DNA of 33,786 nucleotides, taken from assembly GCA_030618545.1 (NCBI GenBank), contig JAUXDH010000009.1, forward strand, positions 1 to 33,786, written 5' to 3'. Below the pieces are notes generated by a model. The model was not told the DNA's origin, did no database searches, and saw nothing but the letters and a program-made list of their open reading frames with translations. Positions 17,647 through 26,248 of this stretch are shown here, piece by piece (positions within the stretch are counted from its first letter, which is position 1; every line of letters starts with the position of its first letter). A program made the position numbers and the translations under genes. Source of the stretch: Chlorobiota bacterium. GTDB taxonomy: Bacteria > Bacteroidota > Bacteroidia > Bacteroidales > F082.

Positions 17647-18212
17647 ATTTCCCTCCTTTCGTAATCCATTATTTTTTCAAGCTTCTCGCGGATGAACTTC
17701 CTCGCATGGTAAAGATTACTTTTCACCGAAGTCTCTTTTTGCCCCAGGATTTCAACTACTTCTGAACTATTCACTCCCTGGATATCTCTCAATACAAACA
17801 CCATCCTTTGTTTCTCGGGCAGCTCATCAGCAATCAGGTGAATCAATTGCCCCATCTCCTGGTTGTCAAGTTGTACCTGTAAGTCTTGGTGATTCATTTT
17901 ATCCAGGATTTCTGAAACATCCTCTAAGTTCACCTGGCTAAACCGCTTTGCGCTTCTCAGCCTGTCGATGGCGCTGTTGGTTACAATCTTGTATATCCAG
18001 GTGGTGAATTTCATTTTCGGATTATATGATTTGATGTTTCTCCATATTTTAATAAAACTGTCCTGAACGGTATCCCTCGCGTCTTCCTCATTGCATAGTA
18101 TGCGAAATGCAAGGCTGAAGGCATATTGCTGCTGCTGTTCTACCAGTTCTTTAAAGGCGGCTTTGTCACCGCTTTTTATCTTATCAATTATGTCTTTCAA
18201 TTCTAAGGACAT
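17643..18212 (-). CDS. ECF-type RNA polymerase sigma-70 factor
   Basis: LAFRILCNEEDARDTVQDSFIKIWRNI (region 2), LPEKQRMVFVLRDIQGVNSSEVVEILGQKETSVKSNLYHAR (region 4). Confidence 0.95.
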   Translation of the reverse strand: MSLELKDIIDKIKSGDKAAFKELVEQQQQYAFSLAFRILCNEEDARDTVQDSFIKIWRNIKSYNPKMKFTTWIYKIVTNSAIDRLRSAKRFSQVNLEDVSEILDKMNHQDLQVQLDNQEMGQLIHLIADELPEKQRMVFVLRDIQGVNSSEVVEILGQKETSVKSNLYHARKFIREKLEKIMDYERREI

Positions 18213-18317
18213 CAGTTTTAACAGCCTTCTATTAATGATACGATGAAAGTAGTGAAAAGTAAAATGGGGAGGGGAGTTTTTTGTGAAAATGATGAGGTAG
18301 TGATGGAATTATTATAC

Positions 18318-18384
18318 AGAAGACCTGAGACTTTAGACAGAAGACCTAAGACTCTAAACTCTAAACTCTAAACTCTAAACTCAA
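18318..18384. repeat. Tandem repeat: two 21-bp AGAAGACCTrAGACTyTA units leading into (ACTCTAA)4
   Basis: AGAAGACC starts at 18318 and 18339; ACTCTAA at 18351, 18358, 18365, 18372, then partial actcaa. Confidence 0.9.
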
Positions 18385-18421
18385 GACACTTTCCGCTAGT
18401 TGAAAAACAACACATCAGTTG

Positions 18422-18462
18422 CCCCGACCTTTTCCAAAGGAATCCGTAGGGACAGGTCGGGG
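18422..18462. terminator. Inverted repeat CCCCGACCT ... AGGTCGGGG downstream of the DUF1028 gene (terminator or dispersed repeat)
   Basis: 9-bp perfect arms with a 23-nt loop. Confidence 0.5.
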
Positions 18463-18475
18463 AAAGGGAGAAAGG

Positions 18476-19480
18476 TTATTCAATTAATATCTTACCATCA
18501 CCAACAGCAACTCCATCCCTGATCACTCTGTAAACATAAATGCCCGGGCTCACTTCATCAGTATTCCAGGAAAGAGTGGGAGCAGACAGGCCGGAAAACT
18601 CCCTAATTTTAGCTCCTCTTGAATCGAAAATAGAGATGGTCAATCCTTCAAGGGAATTCTGAGGCAAAAACTCAAAGGTAACAGCATGTACTGCCGGATT
18701 GGGAAATACCCTGATTGATCCCTCCGTATCTGTCTCTTCTATTTGTGTGTCGATACAGCCACCCCAATTATCCACTATTGTTTGCAATTGATCGATGGGC
18801 TCAGCTCCGGGGAAAACTTTAGGTACCCGAAAGTCGACATAAAGGCTATCCTCATCATCGTCTGGTTTGGCAACCCTTACAAATGCTGATAAAGAAGACG
18901 TGCCATTGGACAGGCATCTGGTATCAGCTCCTGCTACGTTGGCCCCTTGCAATGCGGCCATCAGTTTGCATACAAGTTCTCCTTCGGTATTCAGAAAGCG
19001 GGCCTCCATCGAATCAAGTATTTGCTGACCCAGTAAGATATTCCCCTGAATCGCGAAATTAGGTCCCGTGATATGGTTTTTGTGATCGAGACAGTTTTCT
19101 CCTGTGAATGCCGCGGATCGAGCAGATTCTCCAAAGAGATCCACAACTCCATACTGCCTGATTCCAGGATTGTTCTGGACATCATTGGCTACGAGCGAAT
19201 CAATGATCTGCTGAGGTGAAAAACCATCATTCATCAACTGTTTTGCATACTGCTGGTTGGAGGGGTGCCAGTATGACTGGGTATGGATAGCGCCGACTCC
19301 GGGATGGACATCGCTGATGATCAGCACGCCTCCCTCAATGTCGTCGTCATCGAGGCATGAAGCGCCTGCACTCCCAACTTCACCGGTTACTGTATCGACA
19401 GCTACAATTGAAAAAGTGTCTTGAGTATAAGAATAGATGCTGAAAATAACCGAAATGACGAGAATGGTAAATTTTTTCAT
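18476..19480 (-). CDS. DUF1028 protein with T9SS type A C-terminal sorting domain
   Basis: FSIVAVDTVTGEVGSAGASCLDDD...GVGAIHTQSYWHPSNQQYAKQLMNDGFSPQQIIDSLVANDVQNNPGIRQYGVVD; C-terminus IRVFPNPAVHAVTFEF...GIYVYRVIRDGVAVGDGKILIE. Confidence 0.88.
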   Translation of the reverse strand: MKKFTILVISVIFSIYSYTQDTFSIVAVDTVTGEVGSAGASCLDDDDIEGGVLIISDVHPGVGAIHTQSYWHPSNQQYAKQLMNDGFSPQQIIDSLVANDVQNNPGIRQYGVVDLFGESARSAAFTGENCLDHKNHITGPNFAIQGNILLGQQILDSMEARFLNTEGELVCKLMAALQGANVAGADTRCLSNGTSSLSAFVRVAKPDDDEDSLYVDFRVPKVFPGAEPIDQLQTIVDNWGGCIDTQIEETDTEGSIRVFPNPAVHAVTFEFLPQNSLEGLTISIFDSRGAKIREFSGLSAPTLSWNTDEVSPGIYVYRVIRDGVAVGDGKILIE

Positions 19481-19512
19481 GTTGTCAGGATTTTGGCCAC
19501 AAGATACGATTT

Positions 19513-19911
19513 TTATTCTTCAACAATTGCCGAAAACTCAATCTCGACCAATGCTTCCGGGATGATGAGCCGGGATACTTCAACCATAGTAGTGGCCGGT
19601 TTGACCATTTTAAAGAACTCACCATGCACCCGGCCAATCTCTTCCCATTTGCTGATATCAGTTACAAATATTCGGGTTCTGATCACATCGTTAAGACTGC
19701 CATCCAGTTCTCTTAATACCCTGTCAGCAATTTGGATGATTCTTCTTGTTTGATCTGCAGGGCTGCCAATGCCTACTATTTTTCCATCATCATCCAGGGC
19801 AATCGTGCCTGTGATTTCAACAATGTCACCATACTTTACTGCCCTGGAATAACCAACGATATCCTCCCATTTTGCACCGGTAGAAATCCGTTTTATTCTA
19901 TGTCTGTCCAT
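19513..19911 (-). CDS. RidA/YjgF family protein
   Basis: SRAVKYGDIVEITGTIALDDDGKIVGIGSPADQTRRII...RTRIFVTDISKWEEIGRVHGEFF...VEVSRLIIPEALVEIEFSAI. Confidence 0.88.
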   Translation of the reverse strand: MDRHRIKRISTGAKWEDIVGYSRAVKYGDIVEITGTIALDDDGKIVGIGSPADQTRRIIQIADRVLRELDGSLNDVIRTRIFVTDISKWEEIGRVHGEFFKMVKPATTMVEVSRLIIPEALVEIEFSAIVEE

Positions 19912-20047
19912 TTAAATCTGTATTCATTGGTTGGAATTGCCATAAAATTAACATTAATTGTGACAATTTGTGATATCTTTTAACAGAAGTGAGACATTTC
20001 CTTAAGATCAAAAACTTAGTTTTGAATCGTATACAAGAAAACGCTTT

Positions 20048-21280
20048 ATGTTCTCCGTTGACCGCTGGCAGGAAATCTTCAGTACCATCAGTAAAAACAA
20101 ACTCCGTACATTTCTTACTGGTTTTAGTGTGGCATGGGGTGTTTTTATGCTCATCATCCTGCTTGGTTCGGGGAGGGGCCTGGAAAACGGTGTTAAGGAT
20201 CAATTCCGTTCTTCTGCTGTGAATACGCTATGGGTGTGGGGGGGAGAGACGAGTCTGGCTTACAAAGGCTTCAAGCCGGGAAGGGATATCTCCTTTGATA
20301 ACCAGGATTATGAATCGGTCAAAAAGGAGGTAGGTGGCATTGAGTATATCGCCGGACGTACATTTGTTTGGGGTGACAACACCATCTCCTACAAAAGTGA
20401 GTATGGTAATTTCGACATAAGAAGTGTCCATCCCGACTATGGATTAATCGAAAAGGTTACGATGAAAGAAGGTCGTTTTGTCAACCCTGCCGACGTTGCA
20501 AAAAACCTTAAAGTAGCTGCAATTGGAATAGGTATAAAAGAAGCCCTGTTTAAAGATCAGCCGGCTTTGGGAGAATACATCAAGGTAAAAGGAATACCCT
20601 TTAAGGTGATCGGTATTTTTGAGGATGACGATGGTCACCGCGACAACCAAAGGGCAGTGTATGTGCCAATAACTACCGCACAGAAAGTTTTTATAGGCCA
20701 GGATCGCGTCCAGACAATGGCTGTTACCGTTGGTTCAAAAGACCTGAATGAAAGCAAACTGATGGAGGATGAGATCAGGGAGATTATCTCTACTCAACAT
20801 GTTTTTGATAAGGAAGACACCCAGGCCATGTTTATCTGGAATGGGGTAGATGAATTCAAACGGTATCTGGATCTATTTGCAGCCATCAGAGCATTTGTAT
20901 GGGTGATTGGGATAGGAACCATCATTGCTGGAATTGTTGGTGTAAGCAATATCATGATGATTTCTGTTAATGAAAGGAGAAAAGAAATAGGTATCAGGAA
21001 ATCATTGGGTGCTACGCCTGTTTCCATCATTATGATGATTATCCAGGAATCACTTTTTATTACCGGATTGGCGGGCTATTTTGGGTTGGTGCTTGGTGTA
21101 GCATTGCTTGAGTTTGCCATGATAAATATTGAATCGGAGTTCTTCAGAAATCCCGATGCAAACATTGGTGTAGCAGTCAGCGCAACCATTTTATTGGTCA
21201 TAGCCGGACTTATAGCAGGATTTGTTCCTGCCAGGAAAGCTGCCCGTATCAAGCCGGTGGAAGCGCTTCGGGACGAATGA
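20048..21280 (+). CDS. MacB-like ABC transporter permease (FtsX domain)
   Basis: DRWQEIFSTISKNKLRTFLTGFSVAWGVFMLIILLGSGRGLENG; ...GIGTIIAGIVGVSNIMMISVNERRKEIGIRKSLGATP...GFVPARKAARIKPVEALRDE. Confidence 0.93.
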   Translation: MFSVDRWQEIFSTISKNKLRTFLTGFSVAWGVFMLIILLGSGRGLENGVKDQFRSSAVNTLWVWGGETSLAYKGFKPGRDISFDNQDYESVKKEVGGIEYIAGRTFVWGDNTISYKSEYGNFDIRSVHPDYGLIEKVTMKEGRFVNPADVAKNLKVAAIGIGIKEALFKDQPALGEYIKVKGIPFKVIGIFEDDDGHRDNQRAVYVPITTAQKVFIGQDRVQTMAVTVGSKDLNESKLMEDEIREIISTQHVFDKEDTQAMFIWNGVDEFKRYLDLFAAIRAFVWVIGIGTIIAGIVGVSNIMMISVNERRKEIGIRKSLGATPVSIIMMIIQESLFITGLAGYFGLVLGVALLEFAMINIESEFFRNPDANIGVAVSATILLVIAGLIAGFVPARKAARIKPVEALRDE

Positions 21281-21347
21281 GTAATAATCCTGGGCCTGGT
21301 GTTGTTCGGGATTACTTCGCCTTCGGCTCACAAAGACGGGAATATGA

Positions 21348-21389
21348 AACCATTAACCATTAACCATTAACCATTAACCATTAACCATT
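21348..21389. repeat. Perfect heptamer tandem repeat (AACCATT)6 just upstream of the second permease
   Basis: Six uninterrupted 7-bp units ending 14 bp before ATG at 21404. Confidence 0.97.
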
Positions 21390-21403
21390 AACTACCTCTC
21401 CCC

Positions 21404-22672
21404 ATGTTCGACAGAGATAGCTGGCAGGAAATATTTCACACGCTGAAGAAGAATAAACTTCGGACTTTGCTCACGGCTTTTGGAGTATTCTGGGGGATAT
21501 TTATGCTCATCATCATGCTGGGATCAGGGGCAGGGCTGGAGAATGGTGTAACTTCCGGAATGGGAAATTTCGCGACCAATAGTTTTTTCGTTTGGACGCA
21601 GCGCACCACTATTCCTTATAAAGGATTTCCAAGAGGAAGATGGTTTGAATTCAAGAATGATGATATCCAGGCCCTCAGGAATAATATACCGGAGATTCAA
21701 TACATCGCACCTAAAATCAGGGGCTGGTCAGCGGGTGATGGCAGCAACAATACTATCCGGAAAAATAAAACCGGTGCATTCTCAATAATGGGAGAGTATC
21801 CCATCTGGAATAAGATCGACCCGATGGAGATGCTCAAGGGACGATTCATTAATGACAACGATATTGAACAGCTCCGGAAAATAGCTATAATAGGAACTCG
21901 TGTTCAGGAACTGCTGTTTGAGCCGGATGAAGATCCAATTGGGGAGTACATCCAGATCCAGGGGGTGTATTTCCGGGTGGCAGGTGTTTTTAAACCCCTG
22001 AATACCAATATCGACTTTGGTGGTGAGAAGGAACAAACTATCTTTCTTCCATTCACCACCCTGCAAAAGACCTATAATTATGGAGATGTTGTAGGCTGGT
22101 TTTCTTTCACATCGGAGCCGAGTGTGCCTGCTTCTCTTGTTGAGGGGAAAGTTCTCCAATTCCTCGCCAGACGCCACAGTATCCATCCCGATGATGAAGA
22201 GGCATTTGGGCATTTTAATCTGGAAGAAGAGTTTAACCAGATGACCGGACTGTTTAATGGCATCAATGTCTTAATCTGGATAGTAGGTATAGGTACCTTG
22301 CTCGCGGGAGTAATTGGTATCAGTAATATCATGCTTGTCATCGTAAAGGAACGTACAAAGGAGATAGGAATTCAGCGGGCATTGGGCGCTACACCCGCCA
22401 GGGTGATGACACAGATCGTTACTGAATCTGTATTTCTGACAGTTATTGCCGGTTATTTCGGACTGTTGATTGGGGTTGCCCTCGTTGAAGGTGTCAATTA
22501 TCTGCTCGTTAGCAGTGGGTCCACAAACGAAATGTTTCAACGCCCTGAAGTGGATTTCAATATCGCCATTACCGCCTTGTTGATCCTCGCTTTTAGCGGT
22601 GCGCTGGCAGGACTGATTCCCGCCCGACGGGCTGTAAGGATCAAGCCTATCGATGCGTTACGGGATGAGTAG
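21404..22672 (+). CDS. MacB-like ABC transporter permease (FtsX domain), paralog of the preceding gene
   Basis: DSWQEIFHTLKKNKLRTLLTAFGVFWGIFMLIIMLGSGAGLENG; ...GIGTLLAGVIGISNIMLVIVKERTKEIGIQRALGATP...GLIPARRAVRIKPIDALRDE. Confidence 0.93.
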   Translation: MFDRDSWQEIFHTLKKNKLRTLLTAFGVFWGIFMLIIMLGSGAGLENGVTSGMGNFATNSFFVWTQRTTIPYKGFPRGRWFEFKNDDIQALRNNIPEIQYIAPKIRGWSAGDGSNNTIRKNKTGAFSIMGEYPIWNKIDPMEMLKGRFINDNDIEQLRKIAIIGTRVQELLFEPDEDPIGEYIQIQGVYFRVAGVFKPLNTNIDFGGEKEQTIFLPFTTLQKTYNYGDVVGWFSFTSEPSVPASLVEGKVLQFLARRHSIHPDDEEAFGHFNLEEEFNQMTGLFNGINVLIWIVGIGTLLAGVIGISNIMLVIVKERTKEIGIQRALGATPARVMTQIVTESVFLTVIAGYFGLLIGVALVEGVNYLLVSSGSTNEMFQRPEVDFNIAITALLILAFSGALAGLIPARRAVRIKPIDALRDE

Positions 22673-22744
22673 TGGGAATAGTTCAAGTTTTTAGTTTGTT
22701 TTAATAACAGTGAAGCTTAACTCTAATCCAGGTAATGTCTGTAA

Positions 22745-23863
22745 TCAAACCCGGAAAACAAGCATTGGTATTTTGCTTGTAGATACCATTTTCTTCAGTT
22801 TATTGGGATGGAAGATTTTATAGAATACGTTTCGCCTTGGAGAGGAAAATGAAATCAATGCTATATCATTCTTACTAATAAAATCTTCGAATCCTTTAAT
22901 CTGGTTTGTACTTTCAATCAATTTACATTGAATATCATATTTACTGTAATCTTTCTTAAGCTGGAGATTCAATTCTTCAACTTTACCCTGTTTTAAAGGA
23001 TCGTTCTCTATATCGATGTGAATGCAATGGATCTTTGTTTTGAAGGGTGAAACAATTTCAAGTAACCTATTGAGGGATGTATTGTCCGACTCATTGAAAT
23101 CGGTAGCGTACATAACGTTTATCAGTTCAAGACCCTGGTATTTTGCAGATTTTGGAACAGTTAGTACCGGATAATTCGTATGCTCAATCACCCGGGTTGT
23201 AACGCTGCCGTTAAATGTACCCTTCCTTTCTTCCTTCCTCTTTGGACCCATGATGATCAAATCCGGTTTATATCTTTTACATAATGCAGTGATAACAATT
23301 TCAGGTCTCCCCCTTAGCAAAGCGTAATGCATTTTTACCTTATTCAGCTTCTCTTCTCCAATATGTTTTCTCAACTCCTGACCAAAATTTACCAGGTTTG
23401 ACTGTGCTTTTTTATATGCCTCCGCGGCTTCAATTCTTTCATGCTTTTGCCAGGATGTGGTATGTTTGACCGGACCGTTCAGGGATGGGTCACTGTATAC
23501 ATAAAGTAACTTTACTTCTGCATCTGTACGTTCAGCCAATCCAAACGCGTATTCACAGGCATTAAAACTAAAATTGGAAATGTCAATAGGGACAAGGATT
23601 TTTCTTTTGTCTTTTATTGAGCTGTCATGCCTGATTTTATCCAGATCATATTCTTTATGGATCTTTAATAAAATGCTTACTGCTTTTTCTGTTTCAGCTA
23701 CCCGAACCTTTAAACTAAAACCTTTCGGGATACTCTCACCGGTATAACCGAATCCTTCATCTGTGAGGAAACATTCAATACCTTCAAGTTCAAACTTTTC
23801 TTTAACAAAACCACCTACATGCAGTTTTTTGAATGATGCGATTGAAACCAACTGATTTTCCAT
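22745..23863 (-). CDS. Tandem UspA universal stress protein with N-terminal DUF2007-like domain
   Basis: N-terminus LVSIASFKKLHVGGFVKEKFELEGIECFLTDEGFGY...; then KRKILVPIDISNFSFNACEYAFGLAERTDAEVKLLYVY...LIIMGPKRKEERKGTFNGSVTTRVIEHTNYPVLTVP. Confidence 0.85.
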   Translation of the reverse strand: MENQLVSIASFKKLHVGGFVKEKFELEGIECFLTDEGFGYTGESIPKGFSLKVRVAETEKAVSILLKIHKEYDLDKIRHDSSIKDKRKILVPIDISNFSFNACEYAFGLAERTDAEVKLLYVYSDPSLNGPVKHTTSWQKHERIEAAEAYKKAQSNLVNFGQELRKHIGEEKLNKVKMHYALLRGRPEIVITALCKRYKPDLIIMGPKRKEERKGTFNGSVTTRVIEHTNYPVLTVPKSAKYQGLELINVMYATDFNESDNTSLNRLLEIVSPFKTKIHCIHIDIENDPLKQGKVEELNLQLKKDYSKYDIQCKLIESTNQIKGFEDFISKNDIALISFSSPRRNVFYKIFHPNKLKKMVSTSKIPMLVFRV

Positions 23864-24160
23864 AGTAAAGTCTTTAATAAGTTTTAATTCATTAGTTTCT
23901 CATTCCATGATCATATGTTATCATATTATAATTATTCATAGGATTGGTTATGAGTTTTTTATTGGATCAAATATTGTCATGTTTCATCTTTCTAACGCAC
24001 AATAAGCTCCATAAATATAGCTATTTTCAGTTGAATTCCCAGCTTTCCGGTAAATTAGATTCCAATAATTTATACTAACCTTCATTTATGAATGATTTAT
24101 TTTGGTTTACTCTCAGTTCTTCCGGGTATAATTCCTGACCATTTTTTACAATTCATAAAA

Positions 24161-24186
24161 AAAGCAAATCCTGAAGGATTTGCTTT
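24161..24186 (-). terminator. Intrinsic terminator downstream of the DUF1015 gene
   Basis: 11-bp stem AAAGCAAATCC-TGAA-GGATTTGCTTT followed by T's on the minus strand. Confidence 0.85.
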
Positions 24187-24254
24187 CAACTGGTTATTAA
24201 ACAGAAATTTCTATTTAGAAGAATAAAAACACCTTTTCGGTATCTCAATCAAAT

Positions 24255-24275
24255 CCTCTCCTTTGAAAGGAGAGG
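24255..24275. repeat. Palindrome CCTCTCCTTTGAAAGGAGAGG
   Basis: Near-perfect inverted repeat of the same style as 8606-8626. Confidence 0.7.
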
Positions 24276-24287
24276 AGCCCGGGTTAC

Positions 24288-25535
24288 TTAACTTAATTCG
24301 TGCACTACCAGACCGGACCGGAGTTTTGGTTCGAACCAGGTTGTTTTGGGCGGCATGATCTCACCACTATCGGCGATGTCGATAAGCTGCTTCATACTTA
24401 CCGGAAAAAGGGCAAAAGCCACCTTCATTTCACCATTGTCAACCCTTCTCGTCAATTCGTCCAATCCCCGGATACCACCGACAAAGTCGATCCGCTTAGA
24501 CGTACGAAGGTCTTTTATGTCCAGTAATGGGTCAAGCACCTGCTTTGTTAATATGGTAACATCCAATACACCAATAGGATTGTTGTCATCGTAGGTGCCC
24601 TCTCTCGCGGTAAGCGCATACCATGTTCTCTCGAGATACATAGAAAATTCATGAAGCTTATCCGGTTTGTAGATTTCAGAGCCTTTCTTTTCAACCACAA
24701 ATCCTTCATTAAGTCGTTGAAGAAACTCGGCCGGCGTCATACCATTCAAATCCTTTACCAGACGGTTGTAGTCGATAATGGTCAACTGGTTGTCAGGGAA
24801 ATGAACGGCCAGAAAATAGTTGTATTCTTCGTTTCCGGTGTGGTTTGGGTTCTTTTGTTTTTTTTCATTGCCAACCAGCGCTGCTGCTGCAGTACGGTGG
24901 TGTCCATCAGCTACGTAGGTTGAAGGTAATTCTGCGAATAGTTCGATAATCCTTTTAACCTTTTCGCTATCGCGCAAAACCCAAAAATGATGGCCAACAC
25001 CATCATCTGCAGTAAAATCGTAGTCGGCTGCATTTTTCTTAACATAACCGTTAACAATTTCATCGATTGCTTCTACAGCAGGATAAGAGAAGAAAACTGG
25101 TTCCATATTGGCGTTGGTGCTCCTTACGTGTTTCATCCGGTCTTCTTCTTTATCCGGTCGGGTAAGTTCATGCTTTTTGATCACATTGTTCATGTAATCA
25201 TCTACACTGGCACAACCGACAATTCCATACTGGGTTTTGCCCCACATCGTCTGAGCGTAAATATAGAGGTACTCATCCTCATCCGGCACCAGCCAGCCCT
25301 TGTCCCTGAATAAATCGAAATTAGAGCGTGCCTTGTCGTACACCTGTTGACTGTAAAGGTTAGTTCCTTCCGCAAGGTCTATTTCGGGTTTAATAATGTG
25401 TAACAATGAGTACTCATTTCCTTTTGCTTCTTCGCGGGCTTCCGCTGAATTCAATACATCGTAGGGTCGGGAAGCCAGTTGTTTAACAATCTCTTTGGGA
25501 GGTCTGAGGCCCTTAAAAGCCTTTAATGTTGCCAT
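24288..25535 (-). CDS. DUF1015 family protein
   Basis: MATLKAFKGLRPPKEIVKQLASRPYDVLNSAEAREEAKGNEYSLLHIIKPEIDL...YVADGHHRTAAAALVG...FFLAVHFP. Internal ATG at 25535 preferred over the track start at 25583. Confidence 0.9.
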   Translation of the reverse strand: MATLKAFKGLRPPKEIVKQLASRPYDVLNSAEAREEAKGNEYSLLHIIKPEIDLAEGTNLYSQQVYDKARSNFDLFRDKGWLVPDEDEYLYIYAQTMWGKTQYGIVGCASVDDYMNNVIKKHELTRPDKEEDRMKHVRSTNANMEPVFFSYPAVEAIDEIVNGYVKKNAADYDFTADDGVGHHFWVLRDSEKVKRIIELFAELPSTYVADGHHRTAAAALVGNEKKQKNPNHTGNEEYNYFLAVHFPDNQLTIIDYNRLVKDLNGMTPAEFLQRLNEGFVVEKKGSEIYKPDKLHEFSMYLERTWYALTAREGTYDDNNPIGVLDVTILTKQVLDPLLDIKDLRTSKRIDFVGGIRGLDELTRRVDNGEMKVAFALFPVSMKQLIDIADSGEIMPPKTTWFEPKLRSGLVVHELS

Positions 25536-25560
25536 TTTTTTTACTTCAATTAGGTTAAGA

Positions 25561-25604
25561 AAAAAAATCCGGCCCGCGTTCAACCTATAAGGAACGGGAC
25601 CGGA
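25561..25604 (-). terminator. Strong hairpin + T tract between the second four-helix-bundle gene and DUF1015
   Basis: Minus strand AATCCGGTCCCGTTC...GAACGCGGGCCGGATT followed by T's; ends about 25 nt before the DUF1015 ATG. Confidence 0.75.
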
Positions 25605-25629
25605 TTTATAAATTAAATCTTTTTTTTCA

Positions 25630-26148
25630 TTAATAGCTACCCATCATATTGTTGTGGTTCAGGTCTTGCTGCATGGTTTCATCGTATCCCATGCGGTTGT
25701 TACCATTCACATTATTGTCATAACTATTTGGGTTGTGGTTGCTATTCTGCGCACGTTGCAGCGATGAGATCAGCGCTCCGATCATCTTGGTCATTTCCAT
25801 AAGTACGCCCCTTGATTCATCTTCATGAGTATCGCTGATGTTTTTGGCATTGTAAGCGACGCTGGTACACACCAGGCATTCACGAATTGAACTTTTCGCC
25901 ATCTTTAAATAATAGATGAACTGGCTTTTGCTCCTGGCAGATCCTTCAGAAATATAGAAAGTGATATTTCTGGCGGATTGGTTCCAACGCTGGATTAGTT
26001 GCGTTTTGTCATCCGTAGGGTAAAGCATGCTAACATCATTAAGCCAGTTAATGTAGTCAAGCGATTTGTGATAGATCCTCAAATCCTCAAACCTAAAAAA
26101 TGTTACCTGCTTCTCTGTCTTCTCCTCTTGATTGTACATAATCTTCAC
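25630..26148 (-). CDS. Four-helix-bundle protein (S23/IVP family) with Asn-rich C-terminal tail
   Basis: FRFEDLRIYHKSLDYINWLNDVSMLYPTDDKTQLIQRWNQSARNITFYISEGSARSKSQFIYYLKMAKSSIRECLVCTSVA, then a low-complexity N/Q/M-rich tail. Confidence 0.8.
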   Translation of the reverse strand: MKIMYNQEEKTEKQVTFFRFEDLRIYHKSLDYINWLNDVSMLYPTDDKTQLIQRWNQSARNITFYISEGSARSKSQFIYYLKMAKSSIRECLVCTSVAYNAKNISDTHEDESRGVLMEMTKMIGALISSLQRAQNSNHNPNSYDNNVNGNNRMGYDETMQQDLNHNNMMGSY

Positions 26149-26248
26149 TAATTTAGTTAAAAATAATTAATTGTTTTTCACTCCCTGCAATTACTCGCAG
26201 AGAGCATAGTTATATTTAGTTTTTAGCTTGACTTCGTTTCTATGACTA

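Noticed and set aside
18351-18384. Telomere-like heptamer array
   Set aside because: Internal chromosomal tandem repeat; no sign of a linear replicon end.
21348-21389. CRISPR-like repeat
   Set aside because: Units are 7 bp with no spacers; this is a simple tandem repeat.
21782-22213. 143-aa minus ORF inside the second permease
   Set aside because: Antisense shadow of a well-supported CDS.
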